A DNA stretch of 64,000 nucleotides, taken from JAGRCP01 sp942490705 (GTDB lineage Bacteria; Chloroflexota; Anaerolineae; Caldilineales; Caldilineaceae). Each line of letters starts with the position of its first letter. The stretch's first letter is position 1. A program made the translations under genes and the position numbers. Location: positions 186,001-250,000 of the forward strand of contig CALNXY010000012.1 of the NCBI GenBank assembly GCA_942490705.1, in the 5' to 3' direction. Under the pieces are notes generated by a model. That model ran no database searches and was not told where the DNA came from. It saw only the letters and a program-made list of their open reading frames with translations. Below are positions 52,228 to 61,005 of this stretch, piece by piece.

Positions 52228-53025
52228 ATGCGCATTGTACGCTTTGAACTCACCGATGCAGCCGGCACATCCCCAGCAGGTGCATGGGGGTTGGTGCTGG
52301 AAGACCTACTTTATCCCTTGGCGCGTGCACCCTACTTGGACGCTGTGGCCGGCCAATACGCGCCGGCCATCGCCGGCGAACCGCAACTGCTGGCCGACGT
52401 GACGCTACTGGCCCCGGCCACACCGAGCAAGATCGTCTGCGTGGGGCGCAACTATGCGGCCCATGCAGCCGAGTTGGGCAATGAAGTGCCCGAAGAGCCG
52501 CTTATATTTCTCAAGCCGCCCTCCTCGCTCAATAAGCCGGACGGCGACGTTGTATACCCCGCCATCAGCCAGCGCGTCGATCACGAGGGCGAACTGGCCC
52601 TCGTCATCGGTCGCCGCAGCCGCAACCTGGCTGAAGCCGACGCCATGGCCGCCATTTTCGGCTACACCGTCGCCAATGATGTGACGGCGCGCGATCTGCA
52701 AAAGCAGGATAAGCAGTGGACGCGGGGCAAGGGCTTCGACACATTTGCGCCGGTCGGGCCCTGGATCGACACTGATTTTGATCCGACCAATCGGCAGGTA
52801 CGCTGTCTGGTCAACGGTGACGTGCGCCAGGACGCCAGCACGGCAGACCTGATCTTTTCGATCGGGCGGGTGCTGGCTTTTGTCACGCGCTTCATGACGC
52901 TGGAGCCGGGCGATCTTGTCTTGACCGGCACGCCGGAAGGCGTGGGGCCAGTGCAGCCGGGCGACGTGATGACAGTAGAAGTAGAAGGGCTCGGCGTTCT
53001 TTCCAACAAGGTCGTCGCTGAGTAG
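52228..53025 (+). CDS. Fumarylacetoacetate hydrolase (FAH) family protein
   Basis: 265 residues, GGAG 8 nt before the ATG. VGRNYAAHAAELG is the entry motif, followed by FLKPPSSLNKPDGDV, HEGELALVIG (metal Glu), NDVTARDLQ (Asp), KGFDTFAPVGPWI and LTGTPEGVGP. These are the hallmarks of the FAH/YcgM-type acylpyruvase and hydratase family. It probably cleaves a 2,4-diketo acid or decarboxylates oxaloacetate. Confidence 0.93.
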   Translation: MRIVRFELTDAAGTSPAGAWGLVLEDLLYPLARAPYLDAVAGQYAPAIAGEPQLLADVTLLAPATPSKIVCVGRNYAAHAAELGNEVPEEPLIFLKPPSSLNKPDGDVVYPAISQRVDHEGELALVIGRRSRNLAEADAMAAIFGYTVANDVTARDLQKQDKQWTRGKGFDTFAPVGPWIDTDFDPTNRQVRCLVNGDVRQDASTADLIFSIGRVLAFVTRFMTLEPGDLVLTGTPEGVGPVQPGDVMTVEVEGLGVLSNKVVAE

Positions 53026-53148
53026 CGTCGCATCAAATCAGCCCGATGAGTCATCGAGGAACTACGCATTGTAGTGCTGCGTTTGGGACAAATACTCGCC
53101 ATCAACCAAGGGGCGCCTTCGTTAGGGTAACGCCTGCGTCGTCAAGTC

Positions 53149-53919
53149 ATGACAGAAATTCTTGCCTCGCTCAACCGATTGCAAGATCCCCAGCACCTGC
53201 TGGATATCCTGCTGGTTTCAATCCTGATCTACCTGGTGCTGCGCATCTTCCGCGGTACGCAGGCGATCCAGTTGCTGCGCGGCATGCTGGTTGTGGCGAT
53301 CGTATTGCTTATCCTCGCCTCTTTGGTCGAGCTGACGGCGTTCAACTGGTTGTTGCGGGTGAGCCTGCCGGTCTTTCTCTTTGCCATTCCGGTCATTTTT
53401 CAGCCGGAACTCCGGCGCGCATTGGAACGGGTTGGGCGCACCGCGCCGCTTTCCATGCGCCGCACAGAGAGCGCAAGCAAGCAGCGTGTCGTCACCGAGG
53501 TGGTGCGTGCCGTAGAGGATATGGCCGAACGCAAGCATGGCGCGCTCATCGTCTTTGAGGGCTCGACGGGATTAGCCGACGCGGTTGAACGGGGCGTACC
53601 GCTCAATTCAATCCTCTCAACCGAACTCTTGACAACGATTTTCTATCCCAATACATCGCTGCACGATGGCGCGGTCATCATCCGCGGTGATACGGTGGCC
53701 GCGGCCTCGTGCGTTTTGCCGCTTACCCAGCGCGAACTGAGCGACAGCCAACTGGGGACGCGCCATCGAGCCGCCATCGGCATCACGGAGCAGTCAGATG
53801 CCATGACCGTCGTCGTCTCGGAGGAGACCGGCAGCATTTCCGTCGCGCGCAATGGCCGCATTTTGCGCCTCGACAGCAATCGTCTGCGCAAATTGCTGAG
53901 CGACTTCTACAACGCCTGA
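53149..53919 (+). CDS. cdaA: Diadenylate cyclase CdaA
   Basis: 256 residues. Three membrane helices (about 17-33, 42-62, 68-84), then the DisA_N catalytic domain with DGA at 173-175 (LHDGAVII) and the GTRHRAA motif at 203-209. Makes cyclic di-AMP from two ATP. The partner cdaR follows 66 nt downstream; glmM, the usual third gene, is not next to them. The order cdaA-cdaR-der is not the standard Firmicute arrangement. Confidence 0.96.
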   Translation: MTEILASLNRLQDPQHLLDILLVSILIYLVLRIFRGTQAIQLLRGMLVVAIVLLILASLVELTAFNWLLRVSLPVFLFAIPVIFQPELRRALERVGRTAPLSMRRTESASKQRVVTEVVRAVEDMAERKHGALIVFEGSTGLADAVERGVPLNSILSTELLTTIFYPNTSLHDGAVIIRGDTVAAASCVLPLTQRELSDSQLGTRHRAAIGITEQSDAMTVVVSEETGSISVARNGRILRLDSNRLRKLLSDFYNA

Positions 53920-53985
53920 TGCGTATGATACTCTATGGCCCGTCCATCAAGTTCTTTGCCAACCTTGGATTAGATTTAGAAACCT

Positions 53986-55425
53986 GTGTCTAGTGAAACT
54001 GCGACCGAAACGTCGCCCGCCGCGTCAACGTCCACGCCCAACGGACTGCAAAATGTGCGCCAGCCTGAGGAGGAGACCGACTGGGGTCGCTGGATGGAAC
54101 GTGTCGGCACCTATGTCCTCTCGTTGGTCCTGGCGCTGGTTGTCTGGCTGATCGCCGTCAACGAGCAGAACCCGCTCGAGACTGGCAGCTATCCCCAGCC
54201 CGGCACGCCCGCGCTACTCATCGACGTGCGCGGGCCGGACGGCGGCCTGATGGCCGTTCAGGAACTCACGGGGCGTACCATCGACCTGGATCTGCGTGCG
54301 CCCCGCAGTTCGTGGGAGGCAATGACTACGAGTGACTTTTCTGCCTATATCGATCTTTCCGGCCTGCCACCGGGGGAGCACATTGTGCCCGTGAACGTAG
54401 ACAAAGTCGATCCCAAGGTGGATATCCTGGAGCAGCGCCCCAGCGAATATGCAGTTACACTCGAAGAAGTCACTGTGAAGACGGTGCCTATCGAGATCGA
54501 ACTAAATGGCGTTCCGGCTGACGGCTATGATGCAATGACGCCAGTCATCAATGAAACGACCGCACTTATCTCTGGGCTGGCCCGTCAGATCGACCAGGTA
54601 GTAGCCGTGCGCAGCGCAATCGAGCTGGACGGCACGGAAAAAAGCCAGGTTGAAAATTTGTCATCGCTGGTTGCGATTGACGATGCGGGCGAAGTGGTAA
54701 GAAATGTCAGCATCGAGCCGGCCGAAACCCTGGTGACGATACCAGTGCAGCAGCCCCCGGGACGCAAAGAAGTAGCGGTCCGGCCTGATCTTGTCGGGGA
54801 ACCGGCTTCGGGCTATCGCCTTAGTTCGCTGCGCGTAGAGCCATCCTCCGTCATCCTACAGGGCAGCGCAGATCTCATCGAAGAAACGCCCGGCTCCGTG
54901 CAGACGAGCCCATTTTCACTTGAGGGCGCCACCACCGATTTTGACCGGCCCGTGGAGTTGCTCTTGCCCGACGGGACGACCACAGTCGATGGCCGCAATA
55001 CGGTTGTGGTGTCGGCGACGATCACGACGGTGGAGGGGGGCAAGACGATCACCCAGACGCCGATTATTGAGGGACTTGCGCCGGAATTTGAGGCTGACGT
55101 AGCCTTGGATGAAGTCCAGGTCATCATCAGTGGACCGGTGCCCCTGCTCGATTCGCTGGAAGCGGACGATATGTTCGTCATCCTGGATTTGGAAGGATTG
55201 ACGCCCGGCATTCATAATATTCGACCGCGCGTCGTGCTACCGACCGGCGTCAATCAGGACGGCGTGATCCCGGAAACGGTCGAGGTTGCCGTTACGGCGA
55301 AGCCAACGCCAATGCCCGACCTGGAAGCGCCGCGTGCGTCGCCGGAAGAGCGTGACTCGCCGGCCGGCAGCGCCACGTCGACGAGCGCGCCGACCGGCAC
55401 GCCGTCAAGCAATTCCGACCCTTAA
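53986..55425 (+). CDS. cdaR: CdaR/YbbR-domain regulator of diadenylate cyclase
   Basis: 479 residues from GTG. A 45-residue polar N-terminus leads to one transmembrane helix (VGTYVLSLVLALVVWLIAVNE), then about four YbbR beta domains outside the membrane (for example VKTVPIEIELNGVPADGYDA, GRKEVAVRPDLVGEPASGY, KTITQTPIIEGLAPEFEA), and a Pro/Ser/Thr tail. CdaR modulates CdaA activity, sensing conditions at the envelope. Adjacent to cdaA in the same operon. Confidence 0.93.
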   Translation: MSSETATETSPAASTSTPNGLQNVRQPEEETDWGRWMERVGTYVLSLVLALVVWLIAVNEQNPLETGSYPQPGTPALLIDVRGPDGGLMAVQELTGRTIDLDLRAPRSSWEAMTTSDFSAYIDLSGLPPGEHIVPVNVDKVDPKVDILEQRPSEYAVTLEEVTVKTVPIEIELNGVPADGYDAMTPVINETTALISGLARQIDQVVAVRSAIELDGTEKSQVENLSSLVAIDDAGEVVRNVSIEPAETLVTIPVQQPPGRKEVAVRPDLVGEPASGYRLSSLRVEPSSVILQGSADLIEETPGSVQTSPFSLEGATTDFDRPVELLLPDGTTTVDGRNTVVVSATITTVEGGKTITQTPIIEGLAPEFEADVALDEVQVIISGPVPLLDSLEADDMFVILDLEGLTPGIHNIRPRVVLPTGVNQDGVIPETVEVAVTAKPTPMPDLEAPRASPEERDSPAGSATSTSAPTGTPSSNSDP

Positions 55426-55474
55426 GGGCAGCCGCACAGCCTGAATTCGAGCGAAATCTCAGAAAGCGAATTGC

Positions 55475-56857
55475 ATGAGTAAACGAAAACCGGTTGTCGC
55501 CCTGGTGGGCCGCCCGAACGTGGGTAAATCGACCCTGTTCAATCGACTGACCGGCACGCGAACGGCCATCGTCGAGGATATTCCGGGCACCACGCGAGAC
55601 CGCATCTATGGCCAGAGCGACTGGAACGGCGTCGGATTCATCGTGGTTGACACCGGCGGCCTGGAAGCCCCCAACGAGATCACTGAGCGCAAAGACAGGC
55701 GTCCCGAGCATGAGCCGCTGGGGGCCGATTCCGCCCGTTTCGTGGGCCATATTCAAAACCAGGCCAGAGTCGCGATGGAAGAGGCCGACGCCATCCTTTT
55801 TGTGGTGGATGGTAAGGAGGGGCTCACCGCGGCCGATGAGGACGTGGCGGATGTATTGCGTCAGGCCACCAATCCGGTCTTTCTGGTCGTCAATAAGACC
55901 GAGAGCCCCGAACGGCGGCTGAACGCCGTAGAGTTCTGGAACCTGGGACTGGGGGAGCCATACACGGTCAGCGCCTATCACGGCGACGGCACAGGCGATT
56001 TGCTCGACGAACTCGTCAAGGTACTGCCGGACTATCCGGCTGAGGATGAAGAAGATGACAGCATCGGCATTGCCATCGTGGGCCGTCCCAATGTGGGCAA
56101 GAGCAGCCTGCTCAACTCTCTGCTGGGCCGCGATCGCGCAATCGTCAGCGACATTCCCGGCACAACGCGTGATCCGATTGATACCGAGTTCGTCTACGAT
56201 GGTCAGACGATCCGTCTCATCGATACGGCGGGCATCCGCCGGCGCGGGAGCGTGGAGCCGGGCATCGAAAAATACAGCGTCCTGCGCAGTATGCGTGCGA
56301 TTGATCGGGCCGATGTGGCGCTGCTGCTGATCGATGCCACCGAAGGCGTGACCGCACAGGATGCTCACGTGGCGGGCTACGTGCTCGAGCGCAACAAGAG
56401 TGTCATCGTGCTGATCAACAAGTGGGATGCGGTCGAAAAAGACACCTACACCATGGTCGAGTTTACCGAAAAGGTGCGGCAGGATCTGAAATTTCTCGAC
56501 TACGTGCCGATCATCTTCATCAGCGCACTGACGCGCCAGCGGGTCAACCGCATCATGCCCCAGGCCCTCATCGTGGCAGCGGCGCGTCGCCATCGCCTGA
56601 CGACCAACGAGGTCAATCACGTCATCCAGGAGGCCTACGACCGCAACGCGCCGCCCAGCCGCCATGGCCGGGTGCTGCGCATCTATTACGGCACCCAAGC
56701 CGAGACGGAGCCGCCGACCTTTATTCTTTTTGTCAACGACAACAATCTGGTGCATTTCTCTTACGAGCGCTACATGGAGAACCAGATTCGCCAGCACTAT
56801 CCTTTTATCGGCACGCCAATTCGCGTGGTCTTCCGCAGTCGCGACAAGAAAACATAA
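55475..56857 (+). CDS. der: Ribosome-associated GTPase Der (EngA)
   Basis: 460 residues with tandem G domains. Domain 1: GRPNVGKST (10-18), PGTTRD, DTGG, and G4 as NKTE instead of NKxD. Domain 2: GRPNVGKSS, PGTTRD, DTAG and normal NKWD. A 20-residue insertion with the sequence NEITERKDRRPEHEPLGADS follows the first DTGG loop. The KH-like C-terminal domain (from RRHRLTTNEVNHVIQEAY) is complete. Needed for 50S ribosome assembly. Start at MSKRKPVVALVGRPN, separated from cdaR by 49 nt. Confidence 0.95.
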   Translation: MSKRKPVVALVGRPNVGKSTLFNRLTGTRTAIVEDIPGTTRDRIYGQSDWNGVGFIVVDTGGLEAPNEITERKDRRPEHEPLGADSARFVGHIQNQARVAMEEADAILFVVDGKEGLTAADEDVADVLRQATNPVFLVVNKTESPERRLNAVEFWNLGLGEPYTVSAYHGDGTGDLLDELVKVLPDYPAEDEEDDSIGIAIVGRPNVGKSSLLNSLLGRDRAIVSDIPGTTRDPIDTEFVYDGQTIRLIDTAGIRRRGSVEPGIEKYSVLRSMRAIDRADVALLLIDATEGVTAQDAHVAGYVLERNKSVIVLINKWDAVEKDTYTMVEFTEKVRQDLKFLDYVPIIFISALTRQRVNRIMPQALIVAAARRHRLTTNEVNHVIQEAYDRNAPPSRHGRVLRIYYGTQAETEPPTFILFVNDNNLVHFSYERYMENQIRQHYPFIGTPIRVVFRSRDKKT

Positions 56858-56873
56858 GTGGGTAACTGATCAC

Positions 56874-57896
56874 GTGCAATTCTTGCGCTCTTACTTCATT
56901 GAATTGACCCTGATGGGCGTGTTGCTGGCAGCCGTCCTCTTTTTTGGCTACCTGGGCTATGGCCTTCTCTCGCCGCAGCTGACGGCACAAACTTTTTCGG
57001 GCGAAGCGGCTTTCGTCGCTGTGGAAGAGCAGCTCGCATTCGGGCCACGTACGACCGGCAGCGAAGCCAGCGTAGATGCCTCCGACTGGATCACACAGAC
57101 GCTGCGTGACCTACAGTGGCGCGTTATCATTCAACCATACGACATGACTGTGCCGGAGGTTGTCGTTAGTGGGGCCATCACCGATACACAGACAACATCG
57201 TTGAGTAGCCTAACGACCGTGCGCGCTCGGAATATTGTTGCGGTCCGCAGCCCCAGCAACTTGGCGGATGACGTCACGCCGCCGGTCGCCCTTGTCGTTG
57301 CGCCTTATGATTCGCGCTTGGTGGCCGATGGGGATCAGACCCGCGGGCCCAGCCCCGGCGCCAATGTCGGCGGTAGCGGCGCAGCCACCCTGCTGGAACT
57401 TGCTGCCACCCTCGATCTGGAGTTGAGCGGCCACACAGTCTGCTTGGCCTTCCTGGACAGCGAGGCCAATCGAGGATTGCCCGGCTGGCAGCCTCCTTTT
57501 GGCGGGCATGTCTTGATAGAGGAAATCGAAGACGGCGACACTGATTTAATCGAGTGCGCCGACCCGCGCGTTGTCGTAGTCCTGGAGGCTGTGGGCGGCG
57601 ACAATCATCGAATCCTGTACGATCCAGCCAGCAACTCCAGCGTGAGCAACGCCATCTGGCAGACTGCGGCCGCGCTGGAGTTTAGCGACCAGTTCGTGCC
57701 CAGCATTGGCCCGCCCATGCCGGGTCCCCACAACACCTTTGCCGAGGCCGGCTACCCCACCGCCGCACTCATCGAGCAGAGGTACCCCTACCGCTACACC
57801 AGCGAAGATACGCTCGACAAGGTCGCCCCGGAAAGCCTCTACGGTGTCGGTCATACGCTTGAGGTTTGGCTGGAGAGCGGCGCGCCCATCCAGTGA
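56874..57896 (+). CDS. M28-like membrane-anchored protein, probable loss of zinc ligands
   Basis: 340 residues from GTG (VQFLRSYFIELTLM), 16 nt after der. Signal anchor at ~9-30. The M28/glutaminyl-cyclase-like fold is suggested by PGANVGGSGAATLLELAATL, AFLDSEANRGLPGW and GPHNTFAEAGYP. However, in the metal sites the usual His of (G)HYDS reads PYDS, and the Asp of PGAxDxxSG reads Val. The Glu and C-terminal His are kept. It may be an inactive or changed-function relative. No other family fits better. Confidence 0.72.
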   Translation: MQFLRSYFIELTLMGVLLAAVLFFGYLGYGLLSPQLTAQTFSGEAAFVAVEEQLAFGPRTTGSEASVDASDWITQTLRDLQWRVIIQPYDMTVPEVVVSGAITDTQTTSLSSLTTVRARNIVAVRSPSNLADDVTPPVALVVAPYDSRLVADGDQTRGPSPGANVGGSGAATLLELAATLDLELSGHTVCLAFLDSEANRGLPGWQPPFGGHVLIEEIEDGDTDLIECADPRVVVVLEAVGGDNHRILYDPASNSSVSNAIWQTAAALEFSDQFVPSIGPPMPGPHNTFAEAGYPTAALIEQRYPYRYTSEDTLDKVAPESLYGVGHTLEVWLESGAPIQ

Positions 57897-57926
57897 GTGG
57901 ATTGTGGATCTCGGATTGTGGATTGG

Positions 57927-58469
57927 TTAGTCGGGTTGTTGGTAGGTCAGGGTAGTGAGCCACCAGCGGCTGTCGGCAAAGGTGAAACGCCAGCGGTCGC
58001 CGCCGTTCACGCCGGTCGCCTCTTGGCCGGCGACGGTAATCTCCAACGCTTCAAATGATGCGGGTGGCGGCGGGTTTGGGAAGACTGCCACCACATAGCG
58101 ATCCAGGATCGCGTCGCGGCCGTCCCAGACATAGTCATCGTCGGAAGCCGCGGTGGTGCGGCCATCGACGATACGACTATCGGCGCTCCAGAGTGTGGCC
58201 AACGTGGCCGGATCGCCGGCGATAGAGGCTTCGCGTTCGGCCGCGACCAGGCCGGGCAGCGCCTGCTCTGCGGGCAAAAACGCAACCGCGGGCGGCGAGA
58301 CGGTGGCGCCTGGCGTCGGCGCTGGTGCGACGAGCGGTGCACTGCACGCGCTCAGCAAGAGCAGGGCGCAGACCAGCAAGCCGCACTGCAGTAGTTGTCG
58401 CCCATGCCGCCCTCGCGACCGGCCAGACGCGGGCCAAGCAAAGAGGCAGGAATCGCCTCGATCCGCCAC
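57927..58469 (-). CDS. Lipoprotein with NTF2/SnoaL-like domain
   Basis: 180 residues from GTG (AGGAA ~10 nt before), the first plausible start before the signal sequence CGLLVCALLLLSAC; longer in-frame starts exist. The Cys of LLSAC is the lipid site. The mature part (ALPGLVAAEREASIAGDPATLATLW ... DRWRFTFADSRWWLTTLTY, cited only by its ends) resembles the SnoaL/DUF4440 cone fold. Function unknown. Divergent from lgt, an enzyme its maturation would need. Confidence 0.65.
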   Translation of the reverse strand: MADRGDSCLFAWPASGRSRGRHGRQLLQCGLLVCALLLLSACSAPLVAPAPTPGATVSPPAVAFLPAEQALPGLVAAEREASIAGDPATLATLWSADSRIVDGRTTAASDDDYVWDGRDAILDRYVVAVFPNPPPPASFEALEITVAGQEATGVNGGDRWRFTFADSRWWLTTLTYQQPD

Positions 58470-58602
58470 ATCCGGTCGTTCCTGCGGCCCATCCTGCCGC
58501 GAGTTTGAATCCCCTGTCCGCGCTTTCGGACCTTTGGCAATCGTCTGCTTCGGGTCTATACTGAACGGACTTGACAGCCCACATGAAGGAGCTTGTGTAC
58601 GC

Positions 58603-59589
58603 ATGAATCCTGTCCTCCTAGAAATTGGTCCGTTCCAGCTCAACTGGTACGGCATCTTCATCGTCGGCGGCGCCGTCCTGGCGGCCTGGGTTTCCAGCCT
58701 CTACGCCAAAAAAGCGGGCGAAAATCCCGACCATGTTTGGAATCTGCTGGCCTGGGCGTTGATCCTCGGCATCATCGGTGCGCGACTCTATCACGTCTTC
58801 AGCACACCGGCCGACGGGCTGGGCTGGGCCTATTATCGCGAAAACCCTGGCGATATCTTCAATTTCTGGAATGGTGGATTTCGGGGATTGGGCATTTACG
58901 GCGGCTTAGTGGGCGGCATTATCGCCATTGCCGGCTATTGCTGGTTCAACAAGCTCAGCTTTTTGCAGTGGATGGACTACATTGCCCCCAATGTCTTGCT
59001 GGCCCAGGCCATCGGCCGCATGGGCAATTTTGTCAACCAGGAGCTTTATGGACCGGCCACTGATCTGCCGTGGGCTTTTCACATCAACCCCAAGTATCCC
59101 TGCCAACTGCCCAACGAGTTGATTGTCGGCCTGCGTTCCGGGGCCATCACCGACGTGCAGATCTGCGGCACGCCGGAAGCGCTCACCCAGCAGACGCTCG
59201 ACTGGTACGCCACGCACGGTTATCATCCCACCTTCTTCTATGAAGCCGGCTGGAATCTGCTCATGTGGGTGCTGCTGGCGCTGATCATCCGCTACTTCGG
59301 CCCGCGCCTGCGCCGGGGCGACGCCGTGCTCATGTACCTCATCGCCTATCCGCTGGGCCGGCTCTGGGTTGAAGCCTTCCGCCCCGACGCCTGGGTCATG
59401 GGTCAGCTCGCCACCGCGCAGTGGATCGCCATCGGCAGCATTGCGTTCTCCGCGGTGATGTTGATCATTCGGCACTGGGGCTGGAACTGGCGCGAGGATC
59501 CGCAAGGATCGCTGCTGGATATGAGCAAATACGCGCCGCCAGTGGCCGCGCCGCCATCTCTGCCTGCCACGAGGAAGAAAAAGAAATAG
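58603..59589 (+). CDS. lgt: Phosphatidylglycerol:prolipoprotein diacylglyceryl transferase
   Basis: 328 residues, 7 membrane helices. Start MNPVLLEIGPFQLNWYGI; the Arg of LIGxRLYHV-type helix (GARLYHVFS) is present, as is the GRMGNFVNQELYG signature with catalytic Asn/Glu. The HGG of E. coli reads YGG here (GLGIYGGLVGG), a variant seen in other phyla. A Lys-rich tail ends the protein. Attaches diacylglycerol to lipoprotein Cys; at least four predicted lipoproteins are in this window. Terminator follows. Confidence 0.96.
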   Translation: MNPVLLEIGPFQLNWYGIFIVGGAVLAAWVSSLYAKKAGENPDHVWNLLAWALILGIIGARLYHVFSTPADGLGWAYYRENPGDIFNFWNGGFRGLGIYGGLVGGIIAIAGYCWFNKLSFLQWMDYIAPNVLLAQAIGRMGNFVNQELYGPATDLPWAFHINPKYPCQLPNELIVGLRSGAITDVQICGTPEALTQQTLDWYATHGYHPTFFYEAGWNLLMWVLLALIIRYFGPRLRRGDAVLMYLIAYPLGRLWVEAFRPDAWVMGQLATAQWIAIGSIAFSAVMLIIRHWGWNWREDPQGSLLDMSKYAPPVAAPPSLPATRKKKK

Positions 59590-59652
59590 GGACAGGCGGG
59601 CGGAGGGATTTGTTTTTTGACCGCTCTTGGCCTGGACTGATATCTCAGTGTG

Positions 59653-59694
59653 AAGCATGCGTTCTTCCAACCGTGAAGAACGCATGCTTTTTTG
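59653..59694 (+). terminator. Rho-independent terminator after lgt
   Basis: A 15-bp perfect stem (AAGCATGCGTTCTTC and complement, 7-nt loop), then TTTTT. Clear intrinsic terminator. Confidence 0.92.
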
Positions 59695-59810
59695 TTGGGT
59701 TGCTCTTCTTCAAAGTCACGAACGCTTACTTGCCTGGAACTTCAAGGCGTGATGAGATCGCCATTCCCGAAAAGCATCAGCGCACCGAGTCGTGCGGCGC
59801 CCAGGCTGCT

Positions 59811-60098
59811 TCATAGCATCTCAATCCAATAGTCGACGAGCTGCGCGTCCATGCGCCAGTCTTCGACGCGGTTGGCGACATGTTGGAGTTGGCGATGGGC
59901 CAGTGCGCTGTTCTGACTGACGCAGACGACTTCGAGCACGGCGCGGGTATGGGCGTCCTGGGCATCGGCTTCGCAAACGGAAACGTTGAAGTCGCGCCGC
60001 AGGCGCGCAATCAGCGGCTTGAGGATACCGCGCTTGCCTTTGAGACTCTGGTTGAGCGGCAGGTAGAGCTCGAGGGTGAGGTGTCCGACGGCGGCCAT
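59811..60098 (-). CDS. DUF503 (YlxP-like) protein
   Basis: 95 residues from MAAVGHLTLELYLPLNQSLK, the normal DUF503 length. Family blocks: the LKGKRGILKPLIARLRRDFNVSV segment (cited as LKGKRGILKPLI) and QNSALAHRQLQHVANRVED. YlxP-type proteins bind the ribosome assembly pathway in Bacillus (rbfA/truB neighbourhood), function not settled. Starts 4 nt after the lipM stop. Confidence 0.85.
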   Translation of the reverse strand: MAAVGHLTLELYLPLNQSLKGKRGILKPLIARLRRDFNVSVCEADAQDAHTRAVLEVVCVSQNSALAHRQLQHVANRVEDWRMDAQLVDYWIEML

Positions 60099-60102
60099 GG
60101 CG

Positions 60103-60984
60103 CTAGCGCGCTTCCGTCCACTCGGGATTGGCAAACTGGCTGCGGATGAGCATTCCCGCCCGCCGCATCTCACCGGGGGTCGGCTGGCTCGGCTGCAGCG
60201 ACAGATTCAGCGCCTCGGCAAAGCCCCTGGCCAGCGCAGCCTGAACGTGGTCAAACTCGACGGCGGGGTCGTCGTCGACAACGCCCATCGCCTCGGCCAG
60301 GGTGCAGGCGCGCTGGGCCAGTTCGCGGCGCAAAGCCGTCGCGTCAGTCGGATCAAGGATGAGCATGTCGATCAGGCGCGTGATGTCGCCGCGCAGGGGC
60401 AGGCTGCCATGCTGGAGCACGTAGCCGGCGCGCCGGCTCTGCGCACTCCCCATGAGTTTGCGCCCGCCGGCAGTGATTTCGTAGGCGCTGGGCACTTCGA
60501 AGCAGGCCGCCGAAACATCCTTGCCCGTCCGCACGCTGCCCGGCGCTTTGCTCACGCCCCCCACGCCCACATAGCGCAGCCCCGTGACCAGCGCATTGCT
60601 CAGCCGCAGGTAGGCGTCCATTACGCCGCCATGGACGCGCGACTCACCCGCCGGCGCCAGCACGGAGTAGGTCAGCTCGTCCGTATGGAGAATGGCCCGT
60701 CCGCCGGTTGGGCGGCGTACCAACTCATAGCCGGCGGCATCAATGGCGGCCACGTCCACCTCGGCCACGGGCTGATGGCGCCCCAGGCTCACTGCCGGCG
60801 GCTGCCAGCGATAGAAGCGCAGGGTGGGCAGGCTGTCGCCCGCGGCCACGGCTTCGGCCAGGGCCTGATCGAGCGCCATGTTGGCTGGGCCCGAACGAGG
60901 CTCGGCATCCACCACCAGCCGCCATGAGGCCAAGTCGAAGCGCTCACGCGTCAGCGCATCGCCTTCGGCAAAGATGTCGATCAT
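60103..60984 (-). CDS. lipM: Octanoyl transferase LipM-like / lipoate-protein ligase fold
   Basis: 293 residues from MIDIFAEG (GGAG at 6 nt; an ATG 6 codons earlier is possible). LplA/LipM fold: SLGRHQP, RRPTGGRAILHTDELTYSV, ACFEVPSAYEI and GRKLMGSAQSRR. The Cys in ACFEVPS matches the LipM/LipL acyl-enzyme Cys, absent from simple ATP-dependent LplA. So octanoyl transfer from acyl carrier protein to GcvH or E2 is most likely. Sits directly after ygfZ and before the DUF503 gene. Confidence 0.85.
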   Translation of the reverse strand: MIDIFAEGDALTRERFDLASWRLVVDAEPRSGPANMALDQALAEAVAAGDSLPTLRFYRWQPPAVSLGRHQPVAEVDVAAIDAAGYELVRRPTGGRAILHTDELTYSVLAPAGESRVHGGVMDAYLRLSNALVTGLRYVGVGGVSKAPGSVRTGKDVSAACFEVPSAYEITAGGRKLMGSAQSRRAGYVLQHGSLPLRGDITRLIDMLILDPTDATALRRELAQRACTLAEAMGVVDDDPAVEFDHVQAALARGFAEALNLSLQPSQPTPGEMRRAGMLIRSQFANPEWTEAR

Positions 60985-61005
60985 GCCAAACTCCATCCTC
61001 ATTAC

